From the NCBI RefSeq assembly GCF_008795985.1, contig NZ_VMHP01000003.1, positions 62,001 through 126,000 on the forward strand: a stretch of 64,000 nucleotides of DNA, written 5' to 3'. Position numbers and translations under genes: made by a program. Source of the stretch: Marinobacter halotolerans (GTDB lineage: Bacteria > Pseudomonadota > Gammaproteobacteria > Pseudomonadales > Oleiphilaceae). Positions 1 to 8,250 of the stretch are shown piece by piece (the stretch's first letter is position 1; every line of letters starts with the position of its first letter). The notes beneath the pieces were generated by a model. The model was not told the origin of the DNA, made no database searches, and saw only the letters and a program-made list of their open reading frames with translations.

Positions 1-630
1 GTGGTGGTGTACTTCGATTTCCAGACCCATGGATTCCATGGCAGCACACATCGCGCCACGCAGGTCGTGCAGGCTGTCTACTGGCGGAACCGGGAAGTAG
101 CCGCCTTTAACGCCAGGGCGGTGACCAATGTTGTTACGCTCGAAGTCGTCGCCGGATACCCAGGCGGCTTCTTCAGAGTGGATTTCGTACATGGCGCCTT
201 GCATGTCGACTTTCCACTTCATGGAGTCGAATACAAAGAACTCGGGCTCAGGGCCGAACAGTGCGCTGTCCGCGATACCGGTAGATTTCAGATATTCTTC
301 CGCGCGACGTGCAACAGAGCGGGGGTCTCGCTCATAGCCCTGCATGGTCGAAGGCTCGACGATGTCGCAGGTCAGGTTGAGGGTGGTTTCCTCGGTGAAC
401 GGGTCCAGAACGGAAGTGCTGTCGTCCGGCATAAGAATCATGTCGGATTCGTTGATGCCTTTCCAGCCAGCAATAGACGAGCCGTCGAACATCTTGCCGT
501 CAGCGAAGAAGTCTTCGTCGACTTCAGAGGAAGGCAGGGTCACGTGCTGCTCTTTACCGCGGCTGTCGGTGAATCGAAGGTCGATCCATTTGACTTCGTG
601 TTCTTTGATCAGATCAATCGTTTTGGACAT
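1..630 (-). CDS. glnA: glutamine synthetase type I (3' part cut by window edge)
   Basis: Makes glutamine from glutamate, ammonia and ATP; cytoplasmic dodecamer and entry point of ammonia assimilation. The visible 210 N-terminal residues begin [20 protein letters not shown], contain the beta-grasp segment ([12 protein letters not shown]) and the metal-binding [10 protein letters not shown] stretch, and are collinear with the bacterial type I enzyme. The ATG at 628-630 is the obvious start. The C-terminal half, including the adenylylated tyrosine, lies outside the window. The upstream region to typA carries NtrC-like sites and a sigma54-like promoter, so nitrogen-limitation control is expected. 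The adenylyltransferase that modifies this enzyme (glnE) is encoded about 7.6 kb away. Confidence 0.97.
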   Translation of the reverse strand, partial: MSKTIDLIKEHEVKWIDLRFTDSRGKEQHVTLPSSEVDEDFFADGKMFDGSSIAGWKGINESDMILMPDDSTSVLDPFTEETTLNLTCDIVEPSTMQGYERDPRSVARRAEEYLKSTGIADSALFGPEPEFFVFDSMKWKVDMQGAMYEIHSEEAAWVSGDDFERNNIGHRPGVKGGYFPVPPVDSLHDLRGAMCAAMESMGLEIEVHHH

Positions 631-804
631 TGTACATGCTCCGTCTGTTATCCCGCCGGGCGGGCCATTTCTGTGTAGATGCGTGCCGGATCGTTCAGCA
701 TTACTGAAGCCCGATCTTTTTCAGGTCTGGCAGCTTATCAAAAGCTATCGCCAGTTACCTACAAATTCGGCTGCTGGAATCGAAGCAATAGGCTTGCCAA
801 TTTC

Positions 805-820
805 TGCTACAGGTGTGCTA
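805..820 (-). promoter_or_regulatory. sigma54-type promoter for glnA
   Basis: On the minus strand this reads TAGCACACCTGTAGCA, close to the -24/-12 pattern TGGCAC-N5-TTGCA, with the usual 10-base gap between the -24 AG (consensus GG) and the -12 GC. It would place the transcript start near 794, about 165 bases before the glnA ATG. The -24 GG is AG here, a weak point. Position relative to the NtrC-like sites fits enhancer control. Confidence 0.6.
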
Positions 821-907
821 AGTGCGCCAGAACTGCGCAATCAGAGGGGTTTCGGGCGTTTTTAGAGCGAGCGCACCAATCTGCATCCCGCTTTCGCCCT
901 GTTGTGG

Positions 908-954
908 TGCGTTAGTTTGGTGCAGATTTGCTGACAATGCACCAATTAAGAGCA
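908..954 (-). promoter_or_regulatory. paired NtrC-binding sites (glnA enhancer)
   Basis: Two 17-base elements resemble the NtrC consensus TGCACCAAAATGGTGCA: 908-924 (TGCGTTAGTTTGGTGCA, strong right half) and 938-954 (TGCACCAATTAAGAGCA, strong left half). A further half-site, GCGCACCAAT, lies at 871-880. Their centres are about 120 and 150 bases upstream of the predicted glnA start point, similar to the glnA enhancer of enteric bacteria. The rest of the 450-base glnA-typA gap shows nothing else definable. Confidence 0.65.
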
Positions 955-1079
955 AACGGTTTTCCTCTCAGCTTCGTATCATTGTTCATATAAACATCAC
1001 TCCTATTGCTATATACTGCGCGCCACTTATTTTCACCCCATTTTTCACCCCCGTTGGTGCATTCTGCAGGAATAAAGTT

Positions 1080-2891
1080 GTGATTGAGAAACTTCGTAAT
1101 ATCGCCATTATCGCCCACGTTGACCATGGCAAGACCACCCTCGTCGACCAGTTGCTGCGTCAGTCCGGCACGCTGGACCGCAAAGAGCTCGAGAGCGAGC
1201 GCGTCATGGATTCCAACGACCAGGAAAAGGAAAGGGGCATTACCATCCTGGCCAAGAACACGGCGCTTAAATGGCACGACTACGATATCAACATCGTGGA
1301 CACCCCCGGCCACGCGGATTTCGGCGGGGAAGTCGAGCGGGTCATGAGCATGGTGGACTGTGTACTGTTGGTAGTTGATTCCATCGACGGCCCCATGCCC
1401 CAGACCCGCTTTGTGACACAGAAGGCTTTCGCGGCCGGTTTGCGCCCGATCCTGGTGGTTAACAAGATTGACCGCCCCGGTGCCCGGCCCGACTGGGTTG
1501 TGGATCAGGTGTTCGACCTGTTCGATAACCTGGGTGCCACGGACGAGCAGCTGGATTTCCCGATTGTATTCGCCAGCGCCCTGAACGGCATTGCCGGTAT
1601 GGACCACGAGAAACTGGACGACAACATGGACGCTGTATTTCAGTCCATTGTTGACCATGTGCCAGCCCCGAACGTTGACCCGGACGGCCCGTTCCAGATG
1701 CAGATTTCCCAGCTGGATTACAGCAGCTTCCTGGGTGTAATCGGTATCGGACGGATTGCCCGCGGCAAGGTGAAGACCAACTCGCCGGTCACCGCGATTG
1801 GTGCCGACGGCAAAAAGCGTAACGGCCGTATCCTCAAGATCATGGGCCATTCCGGACTGCATCGCGTCGAAGTCGATCAAGCTCAGGCGGGCGATATCGT
1901 CTGCGTCAGCGGCATGGACTCGCTGTTTATCTCCGATACGCTTTGTGACCAGTCCAATGTTGAGGCTCTTCCTCCGTTGACCGTTGACGAACCCACCGTT
2001 TCCATGACCTTCCAGGTGAACGATTCCCCGTTTGCCGGCCGAGAAGGGAAGTTTGTGACCAGTCGGAACATCAAGGAGCGGCTGGAAAAAGAGCTGCTAC
2101 ATAACGTTGCGCTGCGCGTGGAAGAAGGTGAATCGGCGGACAAGTTCAAGGTTTCCGGCCGTGGTGAACTGCACCTGTCGGTACTGATTGAGAATATGCG
2201 CCGTGAAAACTTCGAGCTGGCGGTGGGGCGCCCGGAAGTGGTGATCCGCGAGATCGACGGTGTGAAGCAGGAGCCCTACGAAAACGTAATCGTGGATATC
2301 GAAGAGCAGCATCAGGGCCCGGTGATGGACCAGATGGGTCTGCGCCGGGGTGATATGACCAACATGGTTCCGGATGGCAAAGGCCGTATGCGCCTGGATT
2401 ACACCATCCCGGCCCGTGGTCTGATCGGCTTCCGCAACACCTTCCTGACCATGACCTCCGGCAGCGGCATACTGACGTCCACCTTCAGCCATTACGGGCC
2501 CATCAAAGTGGGTGACGTGACCAGTCGCCAGAACGGTGTGCTGGTCTCCATGGCCACCGGCACGGCGCTGACCTATTCTCTGGAAACCCTGCAGAGCCGC
2601 GGCAAGCTTTTCCTTGACCCGGGCCAGGAAATCTACGAAGGACAGCTTTGTGGGATCCACAGTCGGGAAAACGACCTGGTGGTCAACCCCACCAAGGGTA
2701 AGAAGCTCGATAACATGCGCGCTTCCGGCAAAGACGAAGTAATTGCACTGGTGCCGCCCATCAAGCATACCCTTGAGCAGGCACTGGAGTTCATTGACGA
2801 CGACGAGCTGGTTGAAGTGACGCCCAAGTCACTGCGACTGCGTAAAAAGCTGCTCACTGAAAACGAGCGTAAGCGCGCCAACAAGAAGTAA
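1080..2891 (+). CDS. typA: ribosome-associated GTPase TypA/BipA
   Basis: Translational GTPase of the EF-G/LepA superfamily that binds 70S ribosomes and acts in 50S assembly and stress adaptation. The 603 residues show the G1 motif AHVDHGKTT, the switch I region with RGITI, the G3 motif [16 protein letters not shown]4 NKID, then domain II, EF-G-like domains III and V, and the BipA-specific C-terminal domain ending [17 protein letters not shown]. The start is the GTG at 1080, giving the family N-terminus [16 protein letters not shown] and preceded by an AGGAAT ribosome-binding site; the reading frame stays open further upstream but without homology. Divergent from glnA, a common gammaproteobacterial arrangement. 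A terminator follows. Confidence 0.97.
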   Translation: MIEKLRNIAIIAHVDHGKTTLVDQLLRQSGTLDRKELESERVMDSNDQEKERGITILAKNTALKWHDYDINIVDTPGHADFGGEVERVMSMVDCVLLVVDSIDGPMPQTRFVTQKAFAAGLRPILVVNKIDRPGARPDWVVDQVFDLFDNLGATDEQLDFPIVFASALNGIAGMDHEKLDDNMDAVFQSIVDHVPAPNVDPDGPFQMQISQLDYSSFLGVIGIGRIARGKVKTNSPVTAIGADGKKRNGRILKIMGHSGLHRVEVDQAQAGDIVCVSGMDSLFISDTLCDQSNVEALPPLTVDEPTVSMTFQVNDSPFAGREGKFVTSRNIKERLEKELLHNVALRVEEGESADKFKVSGRGELHLSVLIENMRRENFELAVGRPEVVIREIDGVKQEPYENVIVDIEEQHQGPVMDQMGLRRGDMTNMVPDGKGRMRLDYTIPARGLIGFRNTFLTMTSGSGILTSTFSHYGPIKVGDVTSRQNGVLVSMATGTALTYSLETLQSRGKLFLDPGQEIYEGQLCGIHSRENDLVVNPTKGKKLDNMRASGKDEVIALVPPIKHTLEQALEFIDDDELVEVTPKSLRLRKKLLTENERKRANKK

Positions 2892-2914
2892 CAGGCAGCC
2901 GTTGGCTGACTAAT

Positions 2915-2950
2915 AAAAGGGCAGATCCTGAGAAGGTCTGCCCTTTTTTT
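2915..2950 (+). terminator. Rho-independent terminator after typA
   Basis: Inverted repeat AAGGGCAGA / TCTGCCCTT with an 11-base loop, followed directly by a run of T, 24 bases after the typA stop. Classic intrinsic terminator. Confidence 0.9.
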
Positions 2951-2998
2951 GTGCCAGTCAGCTAGACTTTCCTTACATCCTCTTTCACGGAGCGTCTG

Positions 2999-3967
2999 AT
3001 GCTGACCCTCTATCCTGAAATCAGTCCCAATGCCCAGCACCGGATTGCGGTGGATCCGCCCCATGAACTTTATATAGAAGAAAGCGGTAACCCGGAGGGG
3101 ATTCCTGTTCTGGTGGTGCATGGCGGGCCGAGAGGCGGCTGTGAGGATTCGCACCGGCGATTTTTCGATGCCGAGCGCTATCGCATCATTCTGATGGACC
3201 AGCGTGGCGCTGGTCGGTCCCGGCCGCTGGCAGAACTTGAAGGAAACACTACCCAGGCGTTGGTTGCGGATATGGAAGTGGTGCGCAATTTTCTGGGCAT
3301 TGATCGATGGATCCTGTTTGGCGGAAGTTGGGGCTCGACACTTTCACTGGTTTACGCTCAGGCTCACCCGGAGCATGTGTCTGGCCTGGTGCTCAGGGGT
3401 ATATTTCTGTGCCGGCCCCAGGACATCCAGTGGTTCTATCAGCACGGTGCCAGCCGCGTTTTCCCGGACTACTGGCAGGATTTCCTGGCGCAGATTCCTG
3501 AGGACGAGCAGGGTGACTTGGTAAGCGCCTATTACCGCAGGCTGACCAGCGCCAATGATCTGGAACAGATTCAGGCAGCCAAAGCGTGGTCAATCTGGGA
3601 AGGTCGCTGTGCCACGCTTCATCCCAATCCCCGGGTGGTGGAGCACTTCGGTCATCCGCATGTGGCAATCGCCCTGGCGCGGATTGAATGCCATTACTTT
3701 ATGAACCACTCCTTTCTTGCGCCGGATCAGATCATCCGTGATGCGGGAAAACTCAGGGATATCCCCGGAATCATCGTTCACGGGCGCTACGATATGGTCT
3801 GCCCGTTGGATAATGCCCTCGCACTCAGCAAGGCCTGGCCCGAAGCGGATCTCAGAATCATCCGCGACGCGGGCCATTCCGCTTCAGAGCCCGCCATTGT
3901 GGATGCGCTGATGCGTGCGGTGGACGAAATTGCCGAGCGGGCCGAAGACCTTGCGAACCCGGATTGA
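2999..3967 (+). CDS. pip: proline iminopeptidase (alpha/beta hydrolase, S33)
   Basis: Cytoplasmic serine peptidase that removes N-terminal proline from peptides. 322 residues, the usual length. The nucleophile elbow GGSWGS holds the catalytic serine, the acid is probably the Asp in GRYDMVCP and the base is the His in DAGHSASEP; DQRGAGRS is also family-typical. The oxyanion loop reads HGGPRGG where most relatives have HGGPGGG. The ATG at 2999 follows a CGGAG-type site. It stands alone after the typA terminator, with dtd 52 bases downstream on the same strand, so the two may be co-transcribed. Confidence 0.9.
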   Translation: MLTLYPEISPNAQHRIAVDPPHELYIEESGNPEGIPVLVVHGGPRGGCEDSHRRFFDAERYRIILMDQRGAGRSRPLAELEGNTTQALVADMEVVRNFLGIDRWILFGGSWGSTLSLVYAQAHPEHVSGLVLRGIFLCRPQDIQWFYQHGASRVFPDYWQDFLAQIPEDEQGDLVSAYYRRLTSANDLEQIQAAKAWSIWEGRCATLHPNPRVVEHFGHPHVAIALARIECHYFMNHSFLAPDQIIRDAGKLRDIPGIIVHGRYDMVCPLDNALALSKAWPEADLRIIRDAGHSASEPAIVDALMRAVDEIAERAEDLANPD

Positions 3968-4019
3968 CGGGGATAGACTTCGTTGAGTTTTGCACACGCT
4001 CCGTTCTTTAAGGGTATTG

Positions 4020-4469
4020 ATGAAAGGGCTTATCCAGAGAGTCAGCGATGCCAGTGTTACCGTTGACGGTGCCCGAATAAGTCAGATCGGGCAGGGAATG
4101 CTGCTCTTCCTCGGTGTTGAAAAACAGGACGACGCCGACAGCGCCAAGCGCCTGTGTCAGCGTGTGACCCGTTATCGTATTTTCCCCGATGAGTCCGGCC
4201 GGATGAATCACAGTGTCGCCGATGCGGCAGGTTCACTGCTGGTGGTTCCCCAGTTCACGCTGGCGGCGGATACCCGGTCCGGAAACCGTCCGGGTTTCTC
4301 GGTCGCCGCCGATCCTGAGAAAGCGCAGTCCCTCTACAAAGCATTTGTCGAAGAGGCCCGGTCAATTCTGGGTTCCGCTAATGTCGCGACAGGCGAATTC
4401 GGGGCCGACATGCAGGTTTCGCTGACGAACTGCGGGCCAGTCACTTTTCTGCTGGAGACCGCCAAGTGA
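4020..4469 (+). CDS. dtd: D-aminoacyl-tRNA deacylase
   Basis: Hydrolyses D-aminoacyl-tRNAs, and wrongly made glycyl-tRNA(Ala), keeping D-amino acids out of translation; cytoplasmic dimer. 149 residues from the ATG at 4020 (MKGLIQRVSDASVTV), which matches the family N-terminus; an in-frame start 30 bases earlier lacks homology. The second signature is present as NCGPVTF. The first, SQFTL in most homologues, is PQFTL here around residue 77. Neighbour pip lies just upstream on the same strand. Confidence 0.93.
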   Translation: MKGLIQRVSDASVTVDGARISQIGQGMLLFLGVEKQDDADSAKRLCQRVTRYRIFPDESGRMNHSVADAAGSLLVVPQFTLAADTRSGNRPGFSVAADPEKAQSLYKAFVEEARSILGSANVATGEFGADMQVSLTNCGPVTFLLETAK

Positions 4470-5005
4470 TACGATGGTCGAATACTTGCCCTTCGATGAT
4501 GCGCTATAGTGGGCCCTGTCCGGTTGTGGTGCGCGAGGCGCAGTTTTACCGGAACGAAAAAACGAGAATAAAAAGAACATTGCCAGCAATTCATTGTTTA
4601 TTAACAAATTAATGCTTATTGGCCTCAGATTTGAAGGGTTTTCCTTTAAGCTGAGTGTTCGGAGTCAAACGAGCAGTGTTGTCATAAAACGTTGCATTAT
4701 TGCTTCAAAATGAGCTAAAAAGAGTTCAACGGAAGTTTGCAATAACGACTTTCCTGTATTAAAAAGAAGCAAATGCAGTTTGTGAACAACAATCTGTAAG
4801 TGATTGAAGGGAAAAGACGCTCTGCGTTCATTACCTGACAATAGAATGAAGAACACAAAAACGAAAAGTCTGGTGAATGGCGTGTCATAAAATTGTCACG
4901 CTCTTTGCACAGGATAGGGTTCAACCAGTTCGCCTGGTGAAATCTGAAGACCGGGAATATAACCCGTCGCTAAAACCTGAGTTAACTCAAAAAGGAAGAC
5001 GCAAC
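4470..5005. other. AT-rich 536-base intergenic region before the porin
   Basis: No convincing gene. The middle part (about 4560-4870) is clearly richer in A and T than the flanking genes. It probably holds the porin promoter and a long leader. One possible -35/-10 pair is TTGTCA (near 4893) and TAGGGT (near 4915), but it is not strong. A GGAAG ribosome-binding site lies at 4994-4998. No clear riboswitch or small RNA is recognised. Confidence 0.4.
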
Positions 5006-6031
5006 ATGAAAAAAACGCTCCTCGCTTCTGCAATCGCTGCCGCGACCTTCTCCGGTGCTGTTGCTGCCCAAGACAGCAACATGCCGAGCTTCTACGGCAA
5101 CATTCAGTATGTATATACCTACTCTGACAGCGACGTAAACGGCGCTGCCGGCGAGCACGCTGACAACGGCACAACCGTTGGTCTGACGCACAGCCACGCC
5201 ATCACTTCAGGCATCGAAGGCTTCATGAAGATCGAGCTGGAAGTGGCTTCTGCCGAAGAGAAGGGCGCTGGTAACGGCCTGGTGGATCTGGACGAGGCGT
5301 ACATCGGTGTTAAAGGCGACAGCTTCGGCCAGGTATGGATTGGTTCAGACGACTCCATCTACGAAACTCAGCTGGGTGACTATGGCAACTGGGTATTCGA
5401 ATACGCAGGCTTGAATCCCTATGCCAGTGCAACCACGGGTGAGGGCGATCTGCTCCAGTACATGTCGCCAAGCTTCGGTGGCCTGACCCTGATGGGTGCG
5501 GTTCAGGTAAACGGTGAAGGCGAAGGCTTCGCTGAAGAGTCCTATCCCTACCAGTTGGGTGCGACCTACAGCATGGGCGGCCTGACAGCGTCGCTGATTA
5601 TGGACTCCAACGACGGTGACAGCACCTACAGCGGCGGACCTGGATCCCCCGATTTCAGCAATGAGAACAGCTACGGTGTTGCATTTGAATACACCATCGA
5701 CGCGCTGGTTCTGGATGCGTATTACGACATGCGTTCAGCTGCAGACGGCGCAACTGACAACGGTGACTTCACCTTTGACGGAAGCGAAGGCCGTAGTCAG
5801 ATCGGTGTAATGGGTACCTACAACCTGGGACCGAACACCTTCCGCCTGGCCTACGAGATGGCTGAAACTGATGCCGAAGGCCTTGAGGTTGACGTGCTGA
5901 CCATTCAGGCGCTGCACAACGTGTCCAGCAACCTGTATGTCTACACTGAGCTGGCTCAGCGCAACAACGAAAACGGTGCGGCTGAAGAAGAAATCAACCA
6001 GATCAACGTTGGTGGTGTTTACTACTTCTGA
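5006..6031 (+). CDS. outer-membrane general porin (Gram-negative porin family)
   Basis: Trimeric beta-barrel porin for passive uptake of small solutes. 341 residues: signal peptide MKKTLLASAIAAATFSGAVAAQ with cleavage after AVA-A, then a mature part that starts with a short strand (SFYGNIQYVYTY), shows alternating hydrophobic strands rich in Gly, Asp and aromatics, and ends with the outer-membrane signature NQINVGGVYYF with terminal Phe. The start at 5006 is chosen for the signal peptide and the GGAAG site before it. A strong terminator follows, so it is a single-gene unit. Substrate preference cannot be told; the many acidic residues may suit cations. Confidence 0.88.
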   Translation: MKKTLLASAIAAATFSGAVAAQDSNMPSFYGNIQYVYTYSDSDVNGAAGEHADNGTTVGLTHSHAITSGIEGFMKIELEVASAEEKGAGNGLVDLDEAYIGVKGDSFGQVWIGSDDSIYETQLGDYGNWVFEYAGLNPYASATTGEGDLLQYMSPSFGGLTLMGAVQVNGEGEGFAEESYPYQLGATYSMGGLTASLIMDSNDGDSTYSGGPGSPDFSNENSYGVAFEYTIDALVLDAYYDMRSAADGATDNGDFTFDGSEGRSQIGVMGTYNLGPNTFRLAYEMAETDAEGLEVDVLTIQALHNVSSNLYVYTELAQRNNENGAAEEEINQINVGGVYYF

Positions 6032-6057
6032 TCTCTGAATCGGAATAAAGTAAGCTG

Positions 6058-6088
6058 AAAACCGGCTCCCTTGGGAGCCGGTTTTTTT
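6058..6088 (+). terminator. Rho-independent terminator after porin
   Basis: Perfect stem AAACCGGCTCCC / GGGAGCCGGTTT with a very short loop and a T run, 27 bases after the porin stop. Confidence 0.93.
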
Positions 6089-6133
6089 ATGCCTTTTTGA
6101 AAAGGCAAAACCCATTGATCAGAAAGGAACGGA

Positions 6134-7024
6134 ATGCCAATGGCAGACGATGCAAACGTCGAGCTTGAAATCAAACTGGCGTTGGAGCCTGACGCCCTCG
6201 CCAGGGCGCGGAAACTGCTGGTGAGTCAGTCTGGTGAAGCCGGGGCTGAGCCAGTGACGCTCCGGAACATCTACTTTGATACAGCCGATTCTGCCCTCAA
6301 CCAGCAGCGTATGGCTCTGCGCGTGCGCCAGAAAGGCTCGCGTTTTATCCAGACGCTGAAAACCCAGGGCGAGTTTGTTGATGGCGGGCATCGCCGGCTA
6401 GAGTGGGAGTGGCCGCTTGAATCAGCAGAGCTGGACCGGTCACTGCTCGAAAAAACGCCGCTGGCGGACCAGACGGACCTTGGCCGTTTGCGGCCTGTGT
6501 TTGAGACTAACTTTGAACGGCAGGTGGTGATGGTGAAGGAATCCGAAGCCGGTGGTGAAACCCTGGTGGAGGTGGCCATTGATCAGGGTCGAATACTTAG
6601 TGGGGAGCGATCAATCCCCTTGTGCGAAGCCGAATTCGAGCTCAAGTCAGGAAATCCAGCGGTCTTGAGGCAGTTGGCTGTGCGGCTCGCCGAATCAGTA
6701 CCGGTATTTCTGAACGTACTGAGCAAAGCTGAACAGGGCTATTACCTGGCAGGGATTCTGTTTCCGGAGCCGGATTTGGCTGCGACGCCGGACGTCTACA
6801 AGTTTTTTCGCTGTCTGAGTGCCTGCTGGTTGCGGCAAGTGCCTTTCCCAGACAAGGGTGCGGACTTCTCGTTGATCCGCAGCGCAGCGCAGTCCACCGG
6901 GGTCTCAGAGGAGCTGGAGCAGCTTCTGGGTATGCTGCTGGCGGGGCAGTCAGTCAACTCACTGATCAGCAATGGTCTGCTTGGGCGCGTTCAGCTGGCG
7001 CTTGCCGGTGTTTCACCGGACTGA
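6134..7024 (+). CDS. CYTH-domain inorganic triphosphatase (YgiF-like)
   Basis: Member of the CYTH superfamily, which hydrolyses inorganic triphosphate or related substrates in a metal-lined tunnel. 296 residues. The N-terminal ExExK signature is present (VELEIKLAL), followed by an RxRxK-like stretch (ALRVRQKG), and acidic and basic strands as in E. coli YgiF (EVAIDQG, EAEFELKSG). YgiF has a C-terminal CHAD domain; here only about 100 residues follow the CYTH part, with no clear histidine array, so this is a short form. Start ATG at 6134 behind AAGGA; an ATG two codons later is possible. Its 3' end overlaps the opposing channel gene by 34 bases. Confidence 0.83.
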   Translation: MPMADDANVELEIKLALEPDALARARKLLVSQSGEAGAEPVTLRNIYFDTADSALNQQRMALRVRQKGSRFIQTLKTQGEFVDGGHRRLEWEWPLESAELDRSLLEKTPLADQTDLGRLRPVFETNFERQVVMVKESEAGGETLVEVAIDQGRILSGERSIPLCEAEFELKSGNPAVLRQLAVRLAESVPVFLNVLSKAEQGYYLAGILFPEPDLAATPDVYKFFRCLSACWLRQVPFPDKGADFSLIRSAAQSTGVSEELEQLLGMLLAGQSVNSLISNGLLGRVQLALAGVSPD

Positions 7025-8169
7025 TCCTTTGCGGCCTGCTCATCCTGCAAGGCGTGCCATTTCCGGATGAACTCCCGGTAGTGCGCCAGCGCTTCTTCTA
7101 CCACTTCAACGGTGGGCGTATCGATGGATTTGACCAGTACAATCAGTCCTTTGCCCTCGATTCCTTTGTCGGTAGGAGGGTGACAGACAACCTCATTGTT
7201 GTCGTCAATATACGCCAGCGCGGTTCCTATGCCATGGCGTATCAGGGCGCTGACAATGTCGGCCCAGGAAAGGTCATCAAGCTCGATATCATAGCGATGA
7301 GGATGGTCGTGCTCATAGTTGAACAGGTCCTCCAGTACTTTTTCCGATCCCGGGGCGACCACCGACCGCACCATGATCTCGGGATAGGTACGGACCGGCC
7401 GAATGATGGTTCTTACCCCCAGTGCCTGGAACCGGGCCCGGTTCTCGTCCCTGACGCACTCCACTGTGGCATGGTAGCCAAGATTTGACTCGCTCAGTCT
7501 GTGGGCAATATCAAACGTCAGGCTATCCGAGGTCGGATCAGCCTCATCCGCAGCAAGTACGATAATGTGGCGTGCACCGCCCACATGGACGGCTTTGAGA
7601 GCCGCCGGGTCGCTGCCTGAGCCATGGAAGTGCACCAGTCCGGTATCGGACAGTTCTGTCGGCAGGCCGTTGGGGAAGTTCTGGGTCAGAATCATGATCG
7701 GAATGGCTTCATAGCCAGGTATCGCTCTGACCTGTGACGCAAAGCGCGCAAAATACTGCTCGCCCCCGGTCTGGGGCGTGTTGATGATTACGATATGGTC
7801 CTGCATTTTATATATCCAGCGTCCGGTTAATATGCGTTCCCGGCGGTAAAACCGGTATTCGATGTAGTCGCTGACGATCAGTGTCATCACGGTAATGGCA
7901 GAGACGAACATCAGTGCGATGGTGCTGAGCCGTCCAATGGTGGTTTCCGGTGCGAAATCACCGTAGCCCACCGTGACCAGCGTCGTCATGGTCATCCAGG
8001 CGGATTCGAAAAAGGTGAGGTCCTCAACGCTCCAGATCAGCAGAACCTGGAAGAGCAGAAGCCCGGCAAGAATGGCGAACAGCCGCTGGATCCGCGCCCG
8101 GATCATGCCAGCCATCGGCAGATGCGAAAGCTGGTGTTCCGGATTCAGCGGCTTGCGGTATCTCGGCAT
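6991..8169 (-). CDS. potassium channel protein with RCK/TrkA-N domain
   Basis: Two-transmembrane K+ channel subunit of the inner membrane. 392 residues: TM1 around residues 28-46, pore helix and selectivity filter TLVTVGYGDF, TM2 around 80-100, then a cytoplasmic RCK (TrkA-N) ligand-binding domain with a beta-alpha-beta start (DHIVIINTP) and a C-terminal part. Unlike Kch it has only two TM segments, as in MthK. Ligand not predictable. It is divergent from glnE (81 bases between starts) and convergent with the CYTH gene, overlapping it by 34 bases. The start at 8169 is the first ATG; a start at residue 19 or 22 would also precede TM1. Confidence 0.9.
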   Translation of the reverse strand: MPRYRKPLNPEHQLSHLPMAGMIRARIQRLFAILAGLLLFQVLLIWSVEDLTFFESAWMTMTTLVTVGYGDFAPETTIGRLSTIALMFVSAITVMTLIVSDYIEYRFYRRERILTGRWIYKMQDHIVIINTPQTGGEQYFARFASQVRAIPGYEAIPIMILTQNFPNGLPTELSDTGLVHFHGSGSDPAALKAVHVGGARHIIVLAADEADPTSDSLTFDIAHRLSESNLGYHATVECVRDENRARFQALGVRTIIRPVRTYPEIMVRSVVAPGSEKVLEDLFNYEHDHPHRYDIELDDLSWADIVSALIRHGIGTALAYIDDNNEVVCHPPTDKGIEGKGLIVLVKSIDTPTVEVVEEALAHYREFIRKWHALQDEQAAKDQSGETPASAS

Positions 8170-8250
8170 GTAAGTCCCCGGAGCGGTTCAGTCGGCGCGG
8201 TGTTCGGTATACAGTACGGGAAATATAACAGAGACACAGGGGTTTGCATT

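Noticed and set aside
912..1880. 322-residue open frame on the minus strand over typA
   Set aside because: Antisense shadow of a strongly conserved GTPase gene; composition is His/Gln/Val-rich noise with no family motif.
4781..4798. TGTGAACAACAATCTGTA as a Crp/Vfr site before the porin
   Set aside because: Left half fits TGTGA but the right half does not match TCACA.
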